From: JAJNBA01 sp035512775
GTDB lineage: Bacteria > Actinomycetota > UBA4738 > HRBIN12
Length of the DNA stretch: 64,000 nt
NCBI GenBank assembly: GCA_035512775.1
Contig: DATKDI010000001.1
Coordinates: 1 to 64,000 of the forward strand
Direction: 5' to 3'
The position numbers and the translations under genes were made by a program. Position 1 is the stretch's first letter. Each line of letters begins with the position of its first letter. The notes beneath the pieces are model-generated. The model had not been told where the DNA came from, made no database searches, and saw only the letters and a program-made list of their open reading frames with translations. Positions 16,372-24,680 of the stretch are shown here, piece by piece.

Positions 16372-17562
16372 GCCGCCGGGTCCGAGGCTCGTCGCACCGG
16401 GACCGAGCAGACCCGCCACCCGATCCATCACGGCGGCGGCGAGCTCGCGCTTGGTCCACCGGCGGAGAGGCTCGTCCTCGCCGCCTGTCGCCAGCAGCAT
16501 GGCCTCATCGGTGTCCGCGCCGAACCCCGTATCCGGGCGCCCGACGAGGTTGACCACGACGAGGTCGAGATGCTTGGACGTGAGCTTCTGGCGCCCGGCA
16601 ACTTCGAGGTCTTCGGTCTCGGCCGCGAACCCCACGAGCACCTGGTCTCCCCGCCGCTCACCCAGCTCCGCCAGGATGTCCGGCGTCGGCTCGAGGAGCA
16701 ACTCGGGAACTCCCGCGTCCTTCTTCAGCTTCGCATCGGCGATCGCCTTCGGACGGAAGTCGGCGACCGCCGCGGCCATCACGACCGCGTCCGCGTCGTC
16801 GAAGCGCGCGAGGACCGCATCGCGCATCTCCTCCGTGGTCTGGACGGGCACGACCTCGACGCCCGGCGGCACGACCGCGCCGGGACCGAGGACCACGGTC
16901 ACAGACGCACCACGACCGAGCGCCTCGGCCGCGAGCGCGGCCCCCATCTTGCCGGTCGAACGGTTGCCGACGAAGCGGACCGGGTCGATCGGCTCGTGGG
17001 TCGGGCCGGACGTGAGCAACAGCGTGTGCCCGGCCAGGTCTTGGGGTGCCAGTGCACCTCGCACCGCGGCGACGACGTCCTCTGGTTCCTCGAGTCTGCC
17101 GATCCCTTCGTCTCCGTGCGCGAGCGCACCGATGGCCGGGCCGACGAACGTGACGCCACGATCCCGGAGGATCTCGACGTTCGCCTGCGTCGCGGGGTGT
17201 TCCCACATCCCCGAGTGCATCGCGGGCGCGATCACCAACGGACACGTGGCCTCGAGCAACGTGGCCGAGAGCAGGTCGTCGGCGTGTCCGTGTGCGAGCT
17301 TGGCCAGGACGTTGGCGGTCGCAGGCACCACGACCGCGACGTCGGCTTCCCGCGCGAGTCGCACGTGCAGCACCTCGCCCGGCCGTTCCCAAAGGGATGT
17401 GTGCGCCGGCGCTCCCGTGAGCGTCGAGAACGTGTCCGGGCCGATGAACCGAGTGGCGTTCTCCGTCAGTACGACGGTCACGTCCGCGCCGGCGGCCTCG
17501 AGGAGGCGGGCGACGAGGGCGGCCTTGTACGCGGCGATCCCACCGGAAACTCCGAGCAACAC
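16369..17562 (-). CDS. coaBC: Bifunctional phosphopantothenoylcysteine decarboxylase / phosphopantothenate-cysteine ligase
   Basis: It performs two steps of coenzyme A synthesis. The N-terminal CoaC flavoprotein half (about 1-175) has LLGVSGGIAAYKAA, VVPATANVLAKLAHGHADDL and APAMHSGMWEH. The C-terminal CoaB half has TSGPTHEPIDPVRFVGNRST, AAAVADFRP and DAKLKK. The GTG at 17560-17562 starts 22 bp after rpoZ and gives the usual N-terminus (LLGVSGGIAAYK). No strong ribosome-binding site is visible, so the start is tentative. About 397 aa. Confidence 0.93.
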   Translation of the reverse strand: MLLGVSGGIAAYKAALVARLLEAAGADVTVVLTENATRFIGPDTFSTLTGAPAHTSLWERPGEVLHVRLAREADVAVVVPATANVLAKLAHGHADDLLSATLLEATCPLVIAPAMHSGMWEHPATQANVEILRDRGVTFVGPAIGALAHGDEGIGRLEEPEDVVAAVRGALAPQDLAGHTLLLTSGPTHEPIDPVRFVGNRSTGKMGAALAAEALGRGASVTVVLGPGAVVPPGVEVVPVQTTEEMRDAVLARFDDADAVVMAAAVADFRPKAIADAKLKKDAGVPELLLEPTPDILAELGERRGDQVLVGFAAETEDLEVAGRQKLTSKHLDLVVVNLVGRPDTGFGADTDEAMLLATGGEDEPLRRWTKRELAAAVMDRVAGLLGPGATSLGPGG

Positions 17563-17584
17563 CCGTCGCCCGGTGAGCGGGTCG

Positions 17585-17830
17585 CTACTCGGCTTCGGGC
17601 TCCTCGGGTCGCTCGTAGTCGATCTTCCCTTCGGCGATCTCCTGGAGGGCGATCGAGAGCGGCTTGTTCGAGAAGCCGGTTTCCACCAGGGGCGGCACGA
17701 ACTCGCCACGGCCCTCGCCGAGTTGGTTGTAGTACGAGTTGATCTCGCGCGCGCGCTTGGCAGCAAGTATCACCAGCGAGTACTTCGAATCCACGGCGGC
17801 GAGCAGGTCGTCGATCTTGGGCTCGATCAC
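17585..17830 (-). CDS. rpoZ: DNA-directed RNA polymerase omega subunit
   Basis: This 81-aa omega subunit supports assembly of RNA polymerase. It carries IDDLLAAVDSKYSLVILAAK, the conserved AKRAREINSYYNQL, and KPLSIALQEIAEGKI. It sits between gmk and coaBC as in most Actinomycetota. The first methionine is preceded by a short gap (15 bp) after gmk. Confidence 0.95.
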   Translation of the reverse strand: MIEPKIDDLLAAVDSKYSLVILAAKRAREINSYYNQLGEGRGEFVPPLVETGFSNKPLSIALQEIAEGKIDYERPEEPEAE

Positions 17831-17845
17831 AGAAGAGGCCTTTCC

Positions 17846-18466
17846 CTAGGAAGGGGAGCGGGATGCCTCGATGATAGCAGCGACCTGCGCAGATGCTCGT
17901 TTGAGGTCGTCGTTGACGACCACGTGGTCGAACCAGCCCCGCTGCTCCAACTCCCATGCCGCGGTCTCCAGCCGGAGACGGATCCGCTCCTCCGTCTCGG
18001 TGCCTCGCCCGCGGAGACGGCGCTCGAGCTCCTCCATCGACGGCGGCTCGATGTAGATCAGGACCGATCCGGGAACCCGCTCCCGGACCTGGGACGCGCC
18101 GACCACGTCGATCTCCAGGACCACGTCTCGGCCGGCGGCCAGCCGGTCCTCGACGAAGCCACGGGGGGTTCCCGATCGATGCCCCACGATCTCCGCCCAT
18201 TCCAGGAGCTCGCCAGCGCGGATCATCCGCTCGAATGCGTCGTCGTCGATGAAGAAGTAGTCGACCCCGTCGACCTCCCCCGGCCGAGGAGCGCGCGTGG
18301 TTACCGAGACCGACAGCGAGAGTCCCTCCGGATCGCGGGTGACCAGCTCCCGAACGATGCTCCCCTTGCCCACCCCGGAGGGACCCGCGAGGACGAAGAG
18401 CTTCCCCGTGCGGATGACCGGCTTACTTCTTGAATCGGTCGAGGAGCTGCGCGCGCTGTTTCGCAC
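17846..18466 (-). CDS. gmk: Guanylate kinase
   Basis: It converts GMP to GDP. It has the P-loop VLAGPSGVGKGSIVREL, then SVSVTTRAPRPGEVDGVDYF (GMP binding), HRSGTPRGFVEDRLAAG and the lid region. Start assignment is uncertain. No ATG occurs near the core; the GTG at 18464-18466 (with GGGGA just upstream) lies 15 bp inside another GTG at 18481. Either start overlaps mihF by some 45-60 bp. The core begins near GKLFVLAGPSG. Confidence 0.93.
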   Translation of the reverse strand: MRNSARSSSTDSRSKPVIRTGKLFVLAGPSGVGKGSIVRELVTRDPEGLSLSVSVTTRAPRPGEVDGVDYFFIDDDAFERMIRAGELLEWAEIVGHRSGTPRGFVEDRLAAGRDVVLEIDVVGASQVRERVPGSVLIYIEPPSMEELERRLRGRGTETEERIRLRLETAAWELEQRGWFDHVVVNDDLKRASAQVAAIIEASRSPS

Positions 18467-18734
18467 CCAGTCCCCGAACACGGCGGCTGGCAGAGATGTC
18501 GAGCTCTTCCATCAGCTTCTGCGCCCGAACCTTGCCGACACCCGGGAGCGACTCGAGGACCGCCGACACCTTCATCTTCCCGACGGTGTCCTCCGTCGAC
18601 CGCATCAACACGTCACCCAACGTCCGCTTCCCGGACTTGAGCTCTCCTTTGAGCTCGGCGCGCTTCTTCCGCGCCTCCGCAGCCTTCGCGAGGGCCTGCG
18701 CGCGCTGTTCCGGGGTGAGGATCGGGAGTGCCAT
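18423..18734 (-). CDS. mihF: Mycobacterial-type integration host factor
   Basis: This is a 103-aa basic nucleoid protein of the actinobacterial IHF family, unrelated to proteobacterial IHF. A basic N-terminal helix (PEQRAQALAKAAEARKKRAE) precedes a helix-two-turn-helix/HhH region with ESLPGVGKVRAQKLMEEL and RRVRGLGAKQRAQLL. AAGGAG is 7 bp before the ATG at 18732-18734 and only 1 bp before the ATG at 18738, so the downstream ATG is chosen. It is a marker for Actinomycetota. Confidence 0.94.
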   Translation of the reverse strand: MALPILTPEQRAQALAKAAEARKKRAELKGELKSGKRTLGDVLMRSTEDTVGKMKVSAVLESLPGVGKVRAQKLMEELDISASRRVRGLGAKQRAQLLDRFKK

Positions 18735-18772
18735 GCCCATGCTCCTTCTGCTCGGTGAGGCGTGAGGGCGCG

Positions 18773-18803
18773 AGTATACGCACGGCTCGCGGCGGCGTGA
18801 CAA
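18773..18803 (-). promoter_or_regulatory. Putative promoter of mihF-gmk-rpoZ-coaBC
   Basis: Minus-strand TTGTCA (18798-18803) lies 19 bp upstream of TATACT (18773-18778), giving a leader of about 30 nt before the mihF ATG. The spacer is long, so the -35 is doubtful. Confidence 0.45.
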
Positions 18804-18846
18804 GCCGCGCTATCGCGTGTGGCCTGCGCTTTCGTCGATCGAGACG

Positions 18847-19530
18847 TCAGCGAAGATCGCGAAGGATCCCTCGCGCGACACCGACCGGGTCGGCAGCTTC
18901 GGTGAGCGGACGACCGATCACCAAGTAGTCGGCGCCCTTCTCGATCGCTTCGACAGGAGTCAGCACCCGCACCTGGTCGTGTCCGTTGGATCCGGCCGGA
19001 CGGATCCCGGGAACGATGAGACAGAACTCCTCGCCGCACGCCGCTCGAACGTCCTCGACGTCCTCGCCGGAGACGACGACGCCGTCCAGACCCGCCGTCT
19101 TCGCTTCGAACGCGAGCGAAGCGGGGCTGGCGAGCCCCTCCCCTGCGTGACTGGATAGCACCGTGACGGCCACCACGAGTGGCGGGTCCACGCCGGCCGC
19201 CGACGCGCCACGGTCCGCCCCGCTGCGCGCGGCCCGCATCATCGCCTCGCCTCCCAACGCGTGCACGTTGAGCATCGCGATCCCGAGGCGGGCGACGTTC
19301 GCGGCGGCTCGCTCCACGGTGTTCGGGATGTCGTGGAGCTTGCAGTCCACGAACACAGGTCCGTGCGCCGCGATACCGCGTACCGCCTCGGGGCCGACAC
19401 CCCATGCGAGCTCGAGGCCGACCTTCAGCATGCCCACGTGGGGCGAAAGGAGCGCCGCCAGGCGTTCGGCCTCCTCGAGCGTGGAGACGTCGAGGGCCGC
19501 GACGAGCGGATCAGCGGGGCGCGGGATCAC
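18847..19530 (-). CDS. pyrF: Orotidine-5'-phosphate decarboxylase
   Basis: This is the last step of UMP synthesis. The 227-aa barrel has VAALDVSTLEEAERLAALL, FVDCKLHDIPNTVERAAAN (catalytic Asp/Lys/Asp set), NVHALGGEAMMRAA and the phosphate loop PGIRPAG ... YLVIGRPLTEAADP. The GTG at 19528-19530 overlaps the pyrD stop (GTGA). It ends the pyrimidine operon; mihF starts 112 bp further on behind its own promoter. Confidence 0.95.
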   Translation of the reverse strand: MIPRPADPLVAALDVSTLEEAERLAALLSPHVGMLKVGLELAWGVGPEAVRGIAAHGPVFVDCKLHDIPNTVERAAANVARLGIAMLNVHALGGEAMMRAARSGADRGASAAGVDPPLVVAVTVLSSHAGEGLASPASLAFEAKTAGLDGVVVSGEDVEDVRAACGEEFCLIVPGIRPAGSNGHDQVRVLTPVEAIEKGADYLVIGRPLTEAADPVGVARGILRDLR

Positions 19531-20486
19531 GGCTCGTCGGCCGTCCCGAACCCCGCGGGAACCCGCAGGCGCGCCCGCAGGTCCCGAGGTGACTCGAGGC
19601 CCTTCGCCTTGAGATAGCCCGCGATCCCCCTCGCGACGTCGACCGGCGACGCCGGATCGACGAGCACGGCGGTGCCCATCTGGACGGCCGAGGCGCCGGC
19701 GAGCAGCATCTCCACCGCGTCCTCGGCGCTCCGGACCCCGCCCACCGCGATGATCGGCGCCTCGGGGACGGCACGCGCCACCTCGAACACGGCTCGGAGC
19801 GTGAGCGGCTTCAGGGCGGGCCCGGACATCCATCCCGTGACGGCGCCGAGCGCGGGGCGGAGCGTCGCCGACCGTACGCCGAGCGCCGGCGGCGGACCGC
19901 CGATCGTCAGGCCGTGCGCCCCCGCTCGCACGGCCGCCTGGGCGAGCTCCGGCAGGTCCGACGCCGACATCGGGAGCTTCGCGAAGACCGGTACCAGCGA
20001 CATCCGCGCCACCGCGCCCACGATCTCGCCGGTGCGGTCAACGTGCGCCCCCAGTACGTCACGCCGAAGCTCTTCGTCCGGTCCGGACAGGTGGAGCTCG
20101 ATCGCCACGACCTCCGGCCGCGTCTGCAGCGCCCCGATCAGCCGGACGTATTCCTCCAGGGATCCGCCGGCGATCGACACGATCACCGGCGCCCCTCCTC
20201 TCGCGAGGCGCGGCAGCTCCGCGTCCAAGAACACGTGGATCCCGGGGTTCTGGAGTCCCGTGGTCCACACCGTTCCGGACGGCGTCTCGGCGATCCGCGG
20301 AGGCGGGGATCCCTTCCGCGCTTCCAGCGTGATGCTGCGGGTCACCAAGCCGCCCACCTTGCGGAGGTCGACCAGCCCACTCAGTTCTCGACCTGTGCCT
20401 GCGCATCCGGAGGCGACCATCACGGGGGTGGGCAGTACGAGGCCGGCCCCGAGATCGACCGCGAGCGTGCGCTTCGCGGGGCTCAT
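19527..20486 (-). CDS. pyrD: Dihydroorotate dehydrogenase, class 1B catalytic subunit
   Basis: It oxidises dihydroorotate to orotate with FMN, passing electrons to NAD via PyrK. The 319-aa barrel has PTPVMVASGCAGTGRELSGL, GLQNPGIHVFLDAELPRL and MSLVPVFAKLPMSASDLPEL. ITLEARKGSPPPRIAETPSG and an FMN-phosphate loop (IIAVGGVRSAEDAVEMLLAG, ASAVQMGTAVL) are also present. The ATG at 20484-20486 is 13 bp after pyrK. The adjacent PyrK marks it as type 1B. Confidence 0.93.
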   Translation of the reverse strand: MSPAKRTLAVDLGAGLVLPTPVMVASGCAGTGRELSGLVDLRKVGGLVTRSITLEARKGSPPPRIAETPSGTVWTTGLQNPGIHVFLDAELPRLARGGAPVIVSIAGGSLEEYVRLIGALQTRPEVVAIELHLSGPDEELRRDVLGAHVDRTGEIVGAVARMSLVPVFAKLPMSASDLPELAQAAVRAGAHGLTIGGPPPALGVRSATLRPALGAVTGWMSGPALKPLTLRAVFEVARAVPEAPIIAVGGVRSAEDAVEMLLAGASAVQMGTAVLVDPASPVDVARGIAGYLKAKGLESPRDLRARLRVPAGFGTADEP

Positions 20487-20499
20487 GTCCTTCGCTCGC

Positions 20500-21372
20500 T
20501 CATCCAGGCCACGCTCGAACCACCGGGAGGCCTTCGGGCGGGGTGGGCAGCATCGTGGGTCGCTCACCGAGCCACCGGTCCCAGAGCACGCGGGCCGGGT
20601 TGAAGACCGGACCGTCCATGCAGGTGCGGAGGTTGTCGTAGCCACTCCCGTCCTTGCGCGCCACCGGCACCACGCACGTCTGACAGAGGCCGTAGCCGCA
20701 TCCCATCCGTTCCTCGAGCGCCATCTGCGCCGGCAGCCCTCGCTCCTTGCAGAAGGCGGCGATGCGCTCCAATGTTCGCGCGGGGCCTGCCGCGTACACG
20801 ACCTGTGCCTTGCTCCGCTCGGCGGCCTCCGCGAGGACATCCATCACCCCGCCACGATCACCGAGGGTCCCGTCCGCCGTGACGATCGCGACGGTCTGCG
20901 ACAGCCGTTTCGCATCGATCGGCTTCAGCACGCGCTCGAGCGTCTCGGCACCGACGACCATGTCGACCCGCTTGCCGGCGGCCACGAGCTCCTGGGCGAG
21001 GAAGTACAGGGTCGCGGCCCCGTGGCGCTCCGCCACGAGGAGGCAGTTCGACAAGCGCCGCGGATGGGAGAACCCCTTGCCCAGAGGGCCGATCAGATCG
21101 AGGAAAGAGTGAGCGCGGGTGGACGCGAGCCACGAGGTCCCCGGCCCCGCCGGGTCGATCACGAACTCCAGCGTGCCCGCCCAGCCACCCCGGCGAGACG
21201 CGTCGTGGATCGCGAGATGGCGTCGGAGCAGGAACTCCCGCCCTTCCGGCATCTGGACGGCGACGAACTGTCCGGGCCTCGCCTTCTCCGCGACCTCGGG
21301 CGCCACGACCGTGAGCTGGTGATATGCCCCGAGCTTGCGCGTCGAGAGCACCTCGGCGCGGACGCGCTTCAT
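20500..21372 (-). CDS. pyrK: Dihydroorotate dehydrogenase electron-transfer subunit (FAD, 2Fe-2S)
   Basis: This 290-aa ferredoxin-reductase-fold protein couples PyrD to NAD. An FAD-binding barrel covers about 1-100 (PGQFVAVQMPEGREFLLRRH). An NAD-binding domain covers about 105-225 (GPLGKGFSHPRRLSNCLLVA, VYAAGPARTLERIAAFCKE). The C-terminal 2Fe-2S cluster cysteines lie in MGCGYGLCQTCVVPV and NLRTCMDGPVF. It overlaps the carB stop by 4 bp (ATGA). Confidence 0.94.
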   Translation of the reverse strand: MKRVRAEVLSTRKLGAYHQLTVVAPEVAEKARPGQFVAVQMPEGREFLLRRHLAIHDASRRGGWAGTLEFVIDPAGPGTSWLASTRAHSFLDLIGPLGKGFSHPRRLSNCLLVAERHGAATLYFLAQELVAAGKRVDMVVGAETLERVLKPIDAKRLSQTVAIVTADGTLGDRGGVMDVLAEAAERSKAQVVYAAGPARTLERIAAFCKERGLPAQMALEERMGCGYGLCQTCVVPVARKDGSGYDNLRTCMDGPVFNPARVLWDRWLGERPTMLPTPPEGLPVVRAWPG

Positions 21373-24300
21373 GCCGCCCCGGTTCCACGCGCGCGGGCGC
21401 GGTCCGCCTCGAACCCGAGTCGCTCCTGAACCGGCCGCGCCCGCGCGCCGGCGTGGTGCTCCTGGATCGACTTGGGCTCGGTCGTGCCCGCGAGCAGGGC
21501 TTCGATCCCGCGGACGGCCGCGAACGCGCCCGGCATCGTGGTGAGACAGGGAACGCCCGCCGCCGCCGCCGCCGTTCGGATGTGGTAGCCGTCGGTCCTC
21601 GGGCCCCGCCCGAACGGCGTGTTGATCACGAGGTCGACCCGGCCCGCGCGGATCATCTCGGCCACGTTGTCCGCGCTCTCTGGGGCCTCACTCATCTTCG
21701 CCACCACCTCGACCGGGATACCCGCCCGTCGGAGCACGCCGGCGGTCCCCGTCGTCGCCAACAAGCCGAAGCCGAGGTCGGCGAGGCGCTTCGCGGGGAA
21801 CACGATCGCGCGCTTGTCCCGGTTGGCCACGCTCACGAAGACGGTCCCGGATGTCGGGAGCGCATGCCCCGCCGCCACCATCGCCTTGGCGAGTGCCGCA
21901 CCCGGGTCCGCGTCGATCCCCATCACCTCTCCGGTCGAGCGCATCTCCGGCCCCAGCACCGTGTCGACTCCCGGGAACCTGCCGAACGGAAGGACCGCCG
22001 CCTTGACGGCGGTGAACGGGAGACCGCGGTAGTGCCCTGCATCCGCCGGGATGACTCCCTCGGATTCCAGCTCGGCGAGCATCCTCCCGGCGAGCACCAG
22101 CGTGGCGACGCGAGCGAGCGAGACACCGATCACCTTGGACACGAACGGCACGGTACGCGACGCGCGAGGATTCGCCTCGAGCACCCAGATCTTCTCGTCC
22201 TTGACCGCGAGCTGCAGGTTCAGGAGGCCCACGACACCGATCCGGCGCGCCAGCCGGCGGGCGATGTCCTCGATCCGGTCCAGCTCCTCGTCGGACAGCG
22301 TCGCCGGTGGGATCTGGCACGAGGAATCGCCGGAATGCACTCCGGCTTCCTCGATGTGCTCCATCACCGCGCCGATGAAGACGTCGACGCCGTCGCAGAC
22401 TGCGTCGACGTCGACCTCGATCGCCCCCTCGAGGAAGCGGTCGATCAGGACCGGGTGTTCGCGGGATGCTGCGGCCGCCGACCGGACGAACGTTTCGAGC
22501 TCGTCGTCGCCGTAGACGATCTCCATCGCGCGCCCCCCGAGGACGTAGGAAGGTCTGACGATGACCGGATAGCCGATCCGGCGCGCGATGACGCGAGCTT
22601 CCTCGATCGTTCGCGCCTCCCCGTGCGGGGGGGCGGGGATCTCCATCTCCTGGAGGAGCTCCGCGAACCGTCCGCGATCCTCCGCGAGGTCGATCGCGTC
22701 CGGCGACGTCCCCAGGATCGTGAACCCGGCACCCTGGAGGATCCGCGCCAGTTCGAGCGGCGTCTGGCCGCCGAACTGCGCGATCACCCCGACGGGTCGC
22801 TCCGCTCGGCAGACGGCGAGGACGTCCTCGGCGGTGAGGGGCTCGAAATAGAGCCGGCTCGACGTGTCGTAGTCCGTGGAGACGGTCTCGGGGTTCGAGT
22901 TGATCATCACCGACTCGAAGCCGGCATCCTCCAGCGCGAACGCGGCGTGCACGCAGACGTAGTCGAACTCGATCCCCTGCCCGATGCGGTTGGGCCCCGC
23001 CCCCAGGATCACGACGCGAGGCCGCGTGGCCTCCGTGACCTCGGACTCCTCTTCATAGGTCGAGTAGTGGTACGGGGTCTGGGCGGGGAACTCGCCGCCG
23101 CACGTGTCCACGGACTTGAACACGGGCAGGAGCGCGAGCTCCTCCCGCCGTGCCCGTACGTCCGTTTCCGTCGACCCCGTTTCGAACGCGATCCGTGCGT
23201 CCGACAGGCCGGCGCGCTTCGCGTCGAGGAAGCGATCGCGCTCGAGCGCATCCAGCGCCGTCCCACGGAGGTCCTCGGCACGCTCCCACACCTGGGACAT
23301 CTGGTCGACGAACCACGGGTCGACCGACGATGCCGCGGCGATCTCGTCCACGCCGTGACCCGCATCGAGCGCCCGCTCGATCAGATGGAACCGGCCCTCG
23401 CTCCCTTCGCGAAGTGCGGTCAGCGCGTCGACGTTGCCTTCGACGTACGCGGCGCCGAGATCCGAGCCGATCTTCTCGAGGCCGCGCCACGCCTTCCCGA
23501 GGGCTTCCTTGAAGGTCCGCCCGATCGCCATCACCTCGCCCACCGACTTCATCGTCGACGTGAGGACCGGATCGGCCTCGGGGAACTTCTCGAACGCGAA
23601 TCGCGGGACCTTGACCACCACGTAATCGAGCGTCGGCTCGAACGAGGCAGGTGTGGCGCCGGTGATGTCGTTGCGGATCTCGTCCAGTCGGAAGCCCACC
23701 GCCAGGAGCGCCGCGATCTTCGCGATGGGGAACCCGGTGGCCTTCGAGGCGAGTGCGGACGAGCGGCTCACACGCGGGTTCATCTCGATCAGCACACGAC
23801 GCCCGGTGACGGGATCCACCGCGAACTGCACGTTGGAGCCCCCCGTCTCGACACCGATCGCTCGCAAGCACGCAAGGGCGTCGTCACGCATCCCCTGGTA
23901 TTCGCGGTCCGTCAGGGTCTGCTGCGGAGCGACCGTGACGGAGTCCCCGGTGTGGACCCCCATGGGATCGATGTTCTCGATCGAGCAGACGACCACCGCG
24001 TTGTCGGCGTGGTCGCGCATCACCTCGAGCTCGAACTCCTTCCAGCCCGCGATCGACTCTTCGACGAGGATCTCCGAGATGGGACTCGCGGCAAGCGACC
24101 GTCTCGCAAGGACGCTGAGCTCCTCCCGGGACGCCGCGAACCCGCTCCCTCCCCCGCCGAGGGTGAAGGACGGCCTGACGATCACCGGGAATCCCAGCTC
24201 GTCTCCGAGGGCCAGCGCGTCCTGGAGGGCATGTGCGATCCCGGCGCGCGGCACGTCCAGACCCGCCTTCGCCATCGTCTCCTTGAATCGGCTGCGGTCC

Positions 24301-24680
24301 TCCGCGCGGTGGATCGTCTCCAGGCTGGCCCCGATCAGCTCGACGCCGAGTCGCTCGAGGTCGCCCGATTCCGCGAGCGCGACGCTCACGTTCAATCCGG
24401 TCTGACCCCCGATCGTCGGCAGCAACGCGTCGGGTCGTTCCCGTTCGATCACCGCGAGCACCGACTCCGGCGTGAGGGGCTCGATGTACGTCCGGTCGGC
24501 GAACTCGGGGTCGGTCATGATCGTGGCGGGGTTGGAGTTGACGAGCGCGACGCGATACCCCTCCTGGCGAAGGACCCGGCATGCCTGCGTGCCGGAGTAG
24601 TCGAACTCGCACGCCTGGCCGATCACGATCGGGCCCGATCCGATCACCAGGATCGACGACAGATCCGTGCGTTTCGGCAT
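21369..24680 (-). CDS. carB: Carbamoyl-phosphate synthase large subunit
   Basis: This 1103-aa enzyme makes carbamoyl phosphate for pyrimidines and arginine. It has two homologous ATP-grasp halves: MPKRTDLSSILVIGSGPIVI at the N-terminus, GGGGSGFAASREE in the first half, and PRVVILGAGPNRIGQGIEFD starting the second half near residue 550. A C-terminal MGS-like allosteric domain includes GTVFVSVANRDKR and LVINTPFGRGPRTDGY. It shares one base with the carA stop (TGATG). A 1215-residue open frame on the opposite strand is only GC-rich shadow. Confidence 0.97.
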   Translation of the reverse strand: MPKRTDLSSILVIGSGPIVIGQACEFDYSGTQACRVLRQEGYRVALVNSNPATIMTDPEFADRTYIEPLTPESVLAVIERERPDALLPTIGGQTGLNVSVALAESGDLERLGVELIGASLETIHRAEDRSRFKETMAKAGLDVPRAGIAHALQDALALGDELGFPVIVRPSFTLGGGGSGFAASREELSVLARRSLAASPISEILVEESIAGWKEFELEVMRDHADNAVVVCSIENIDPMGVHTGDSVTVAPQQTLTDREYQGMRDDALACLRAIGVETGGSNVQFAVDPVTGRRVLIEMNPRVSRSSALASKATGFPIAKIAALLAVGFRLDEIRNDITGATPASFEPTLDYVVVKVPRFAFEKFPEADPVLTSTMKSVGEVMAIGRTFKEALGKAWRGLEKIGSDLGAAYVEGNVDALTALREGSEGRFHLIERALDAGHGVDEIAAASSVDPWFVDQMSQVWERAEDLRGTALDALERDRFLDAKRAGLSDARIAFETGSTETDVRARREELALLPVFKSVDTCGGEFPAQTPYHYSTYEEESEVTEATRPRVVILGAGPNRIGQGIEFDYVCVHAAFALEDAGFESVMINSNPETVSTDYDTSSRLYFEPLTAEDVLAVCRAERPVGVIAQFGGQTPLELARILQGAGFTILGTSPDAIDLAEDRGRFAELLQEMEIPAPPHGEARTIEEARVIARRIGYPVIVRPSYVLGGRAMEIVYGDDELETFVRSAAAASREHPVLIDRFLEGAIEVDVDAVCDGVDVFIGAVMEHIEEAGVHSGDSSCQIPPATLSDEELDRIEDIARRLARRIGVVGLLNLQLAVKDEKIWVLEANPRASRTVPFVSKVIGVSLARVATLVLAGRMLAELESEGVIPADAGHYRGLPFTAVKAAVLPFGRFPGVDTVLGPEMRSTGEVMGIDADPGAALAKAMVAAGHALPTSGTVFVSVANRDKRAIVFPAKRLADLGFGLLATTGTAGVLRRAGIPVEVVAKMSEAPESADNVAEMIRAGRVDLVINTPFGRGPRTDGYHIRTAAAAAGVPCLTTMPGAFAAVRGIEALLAGTTEPKSIQEHHAGARARPVQERLGFEADRARARGTGAA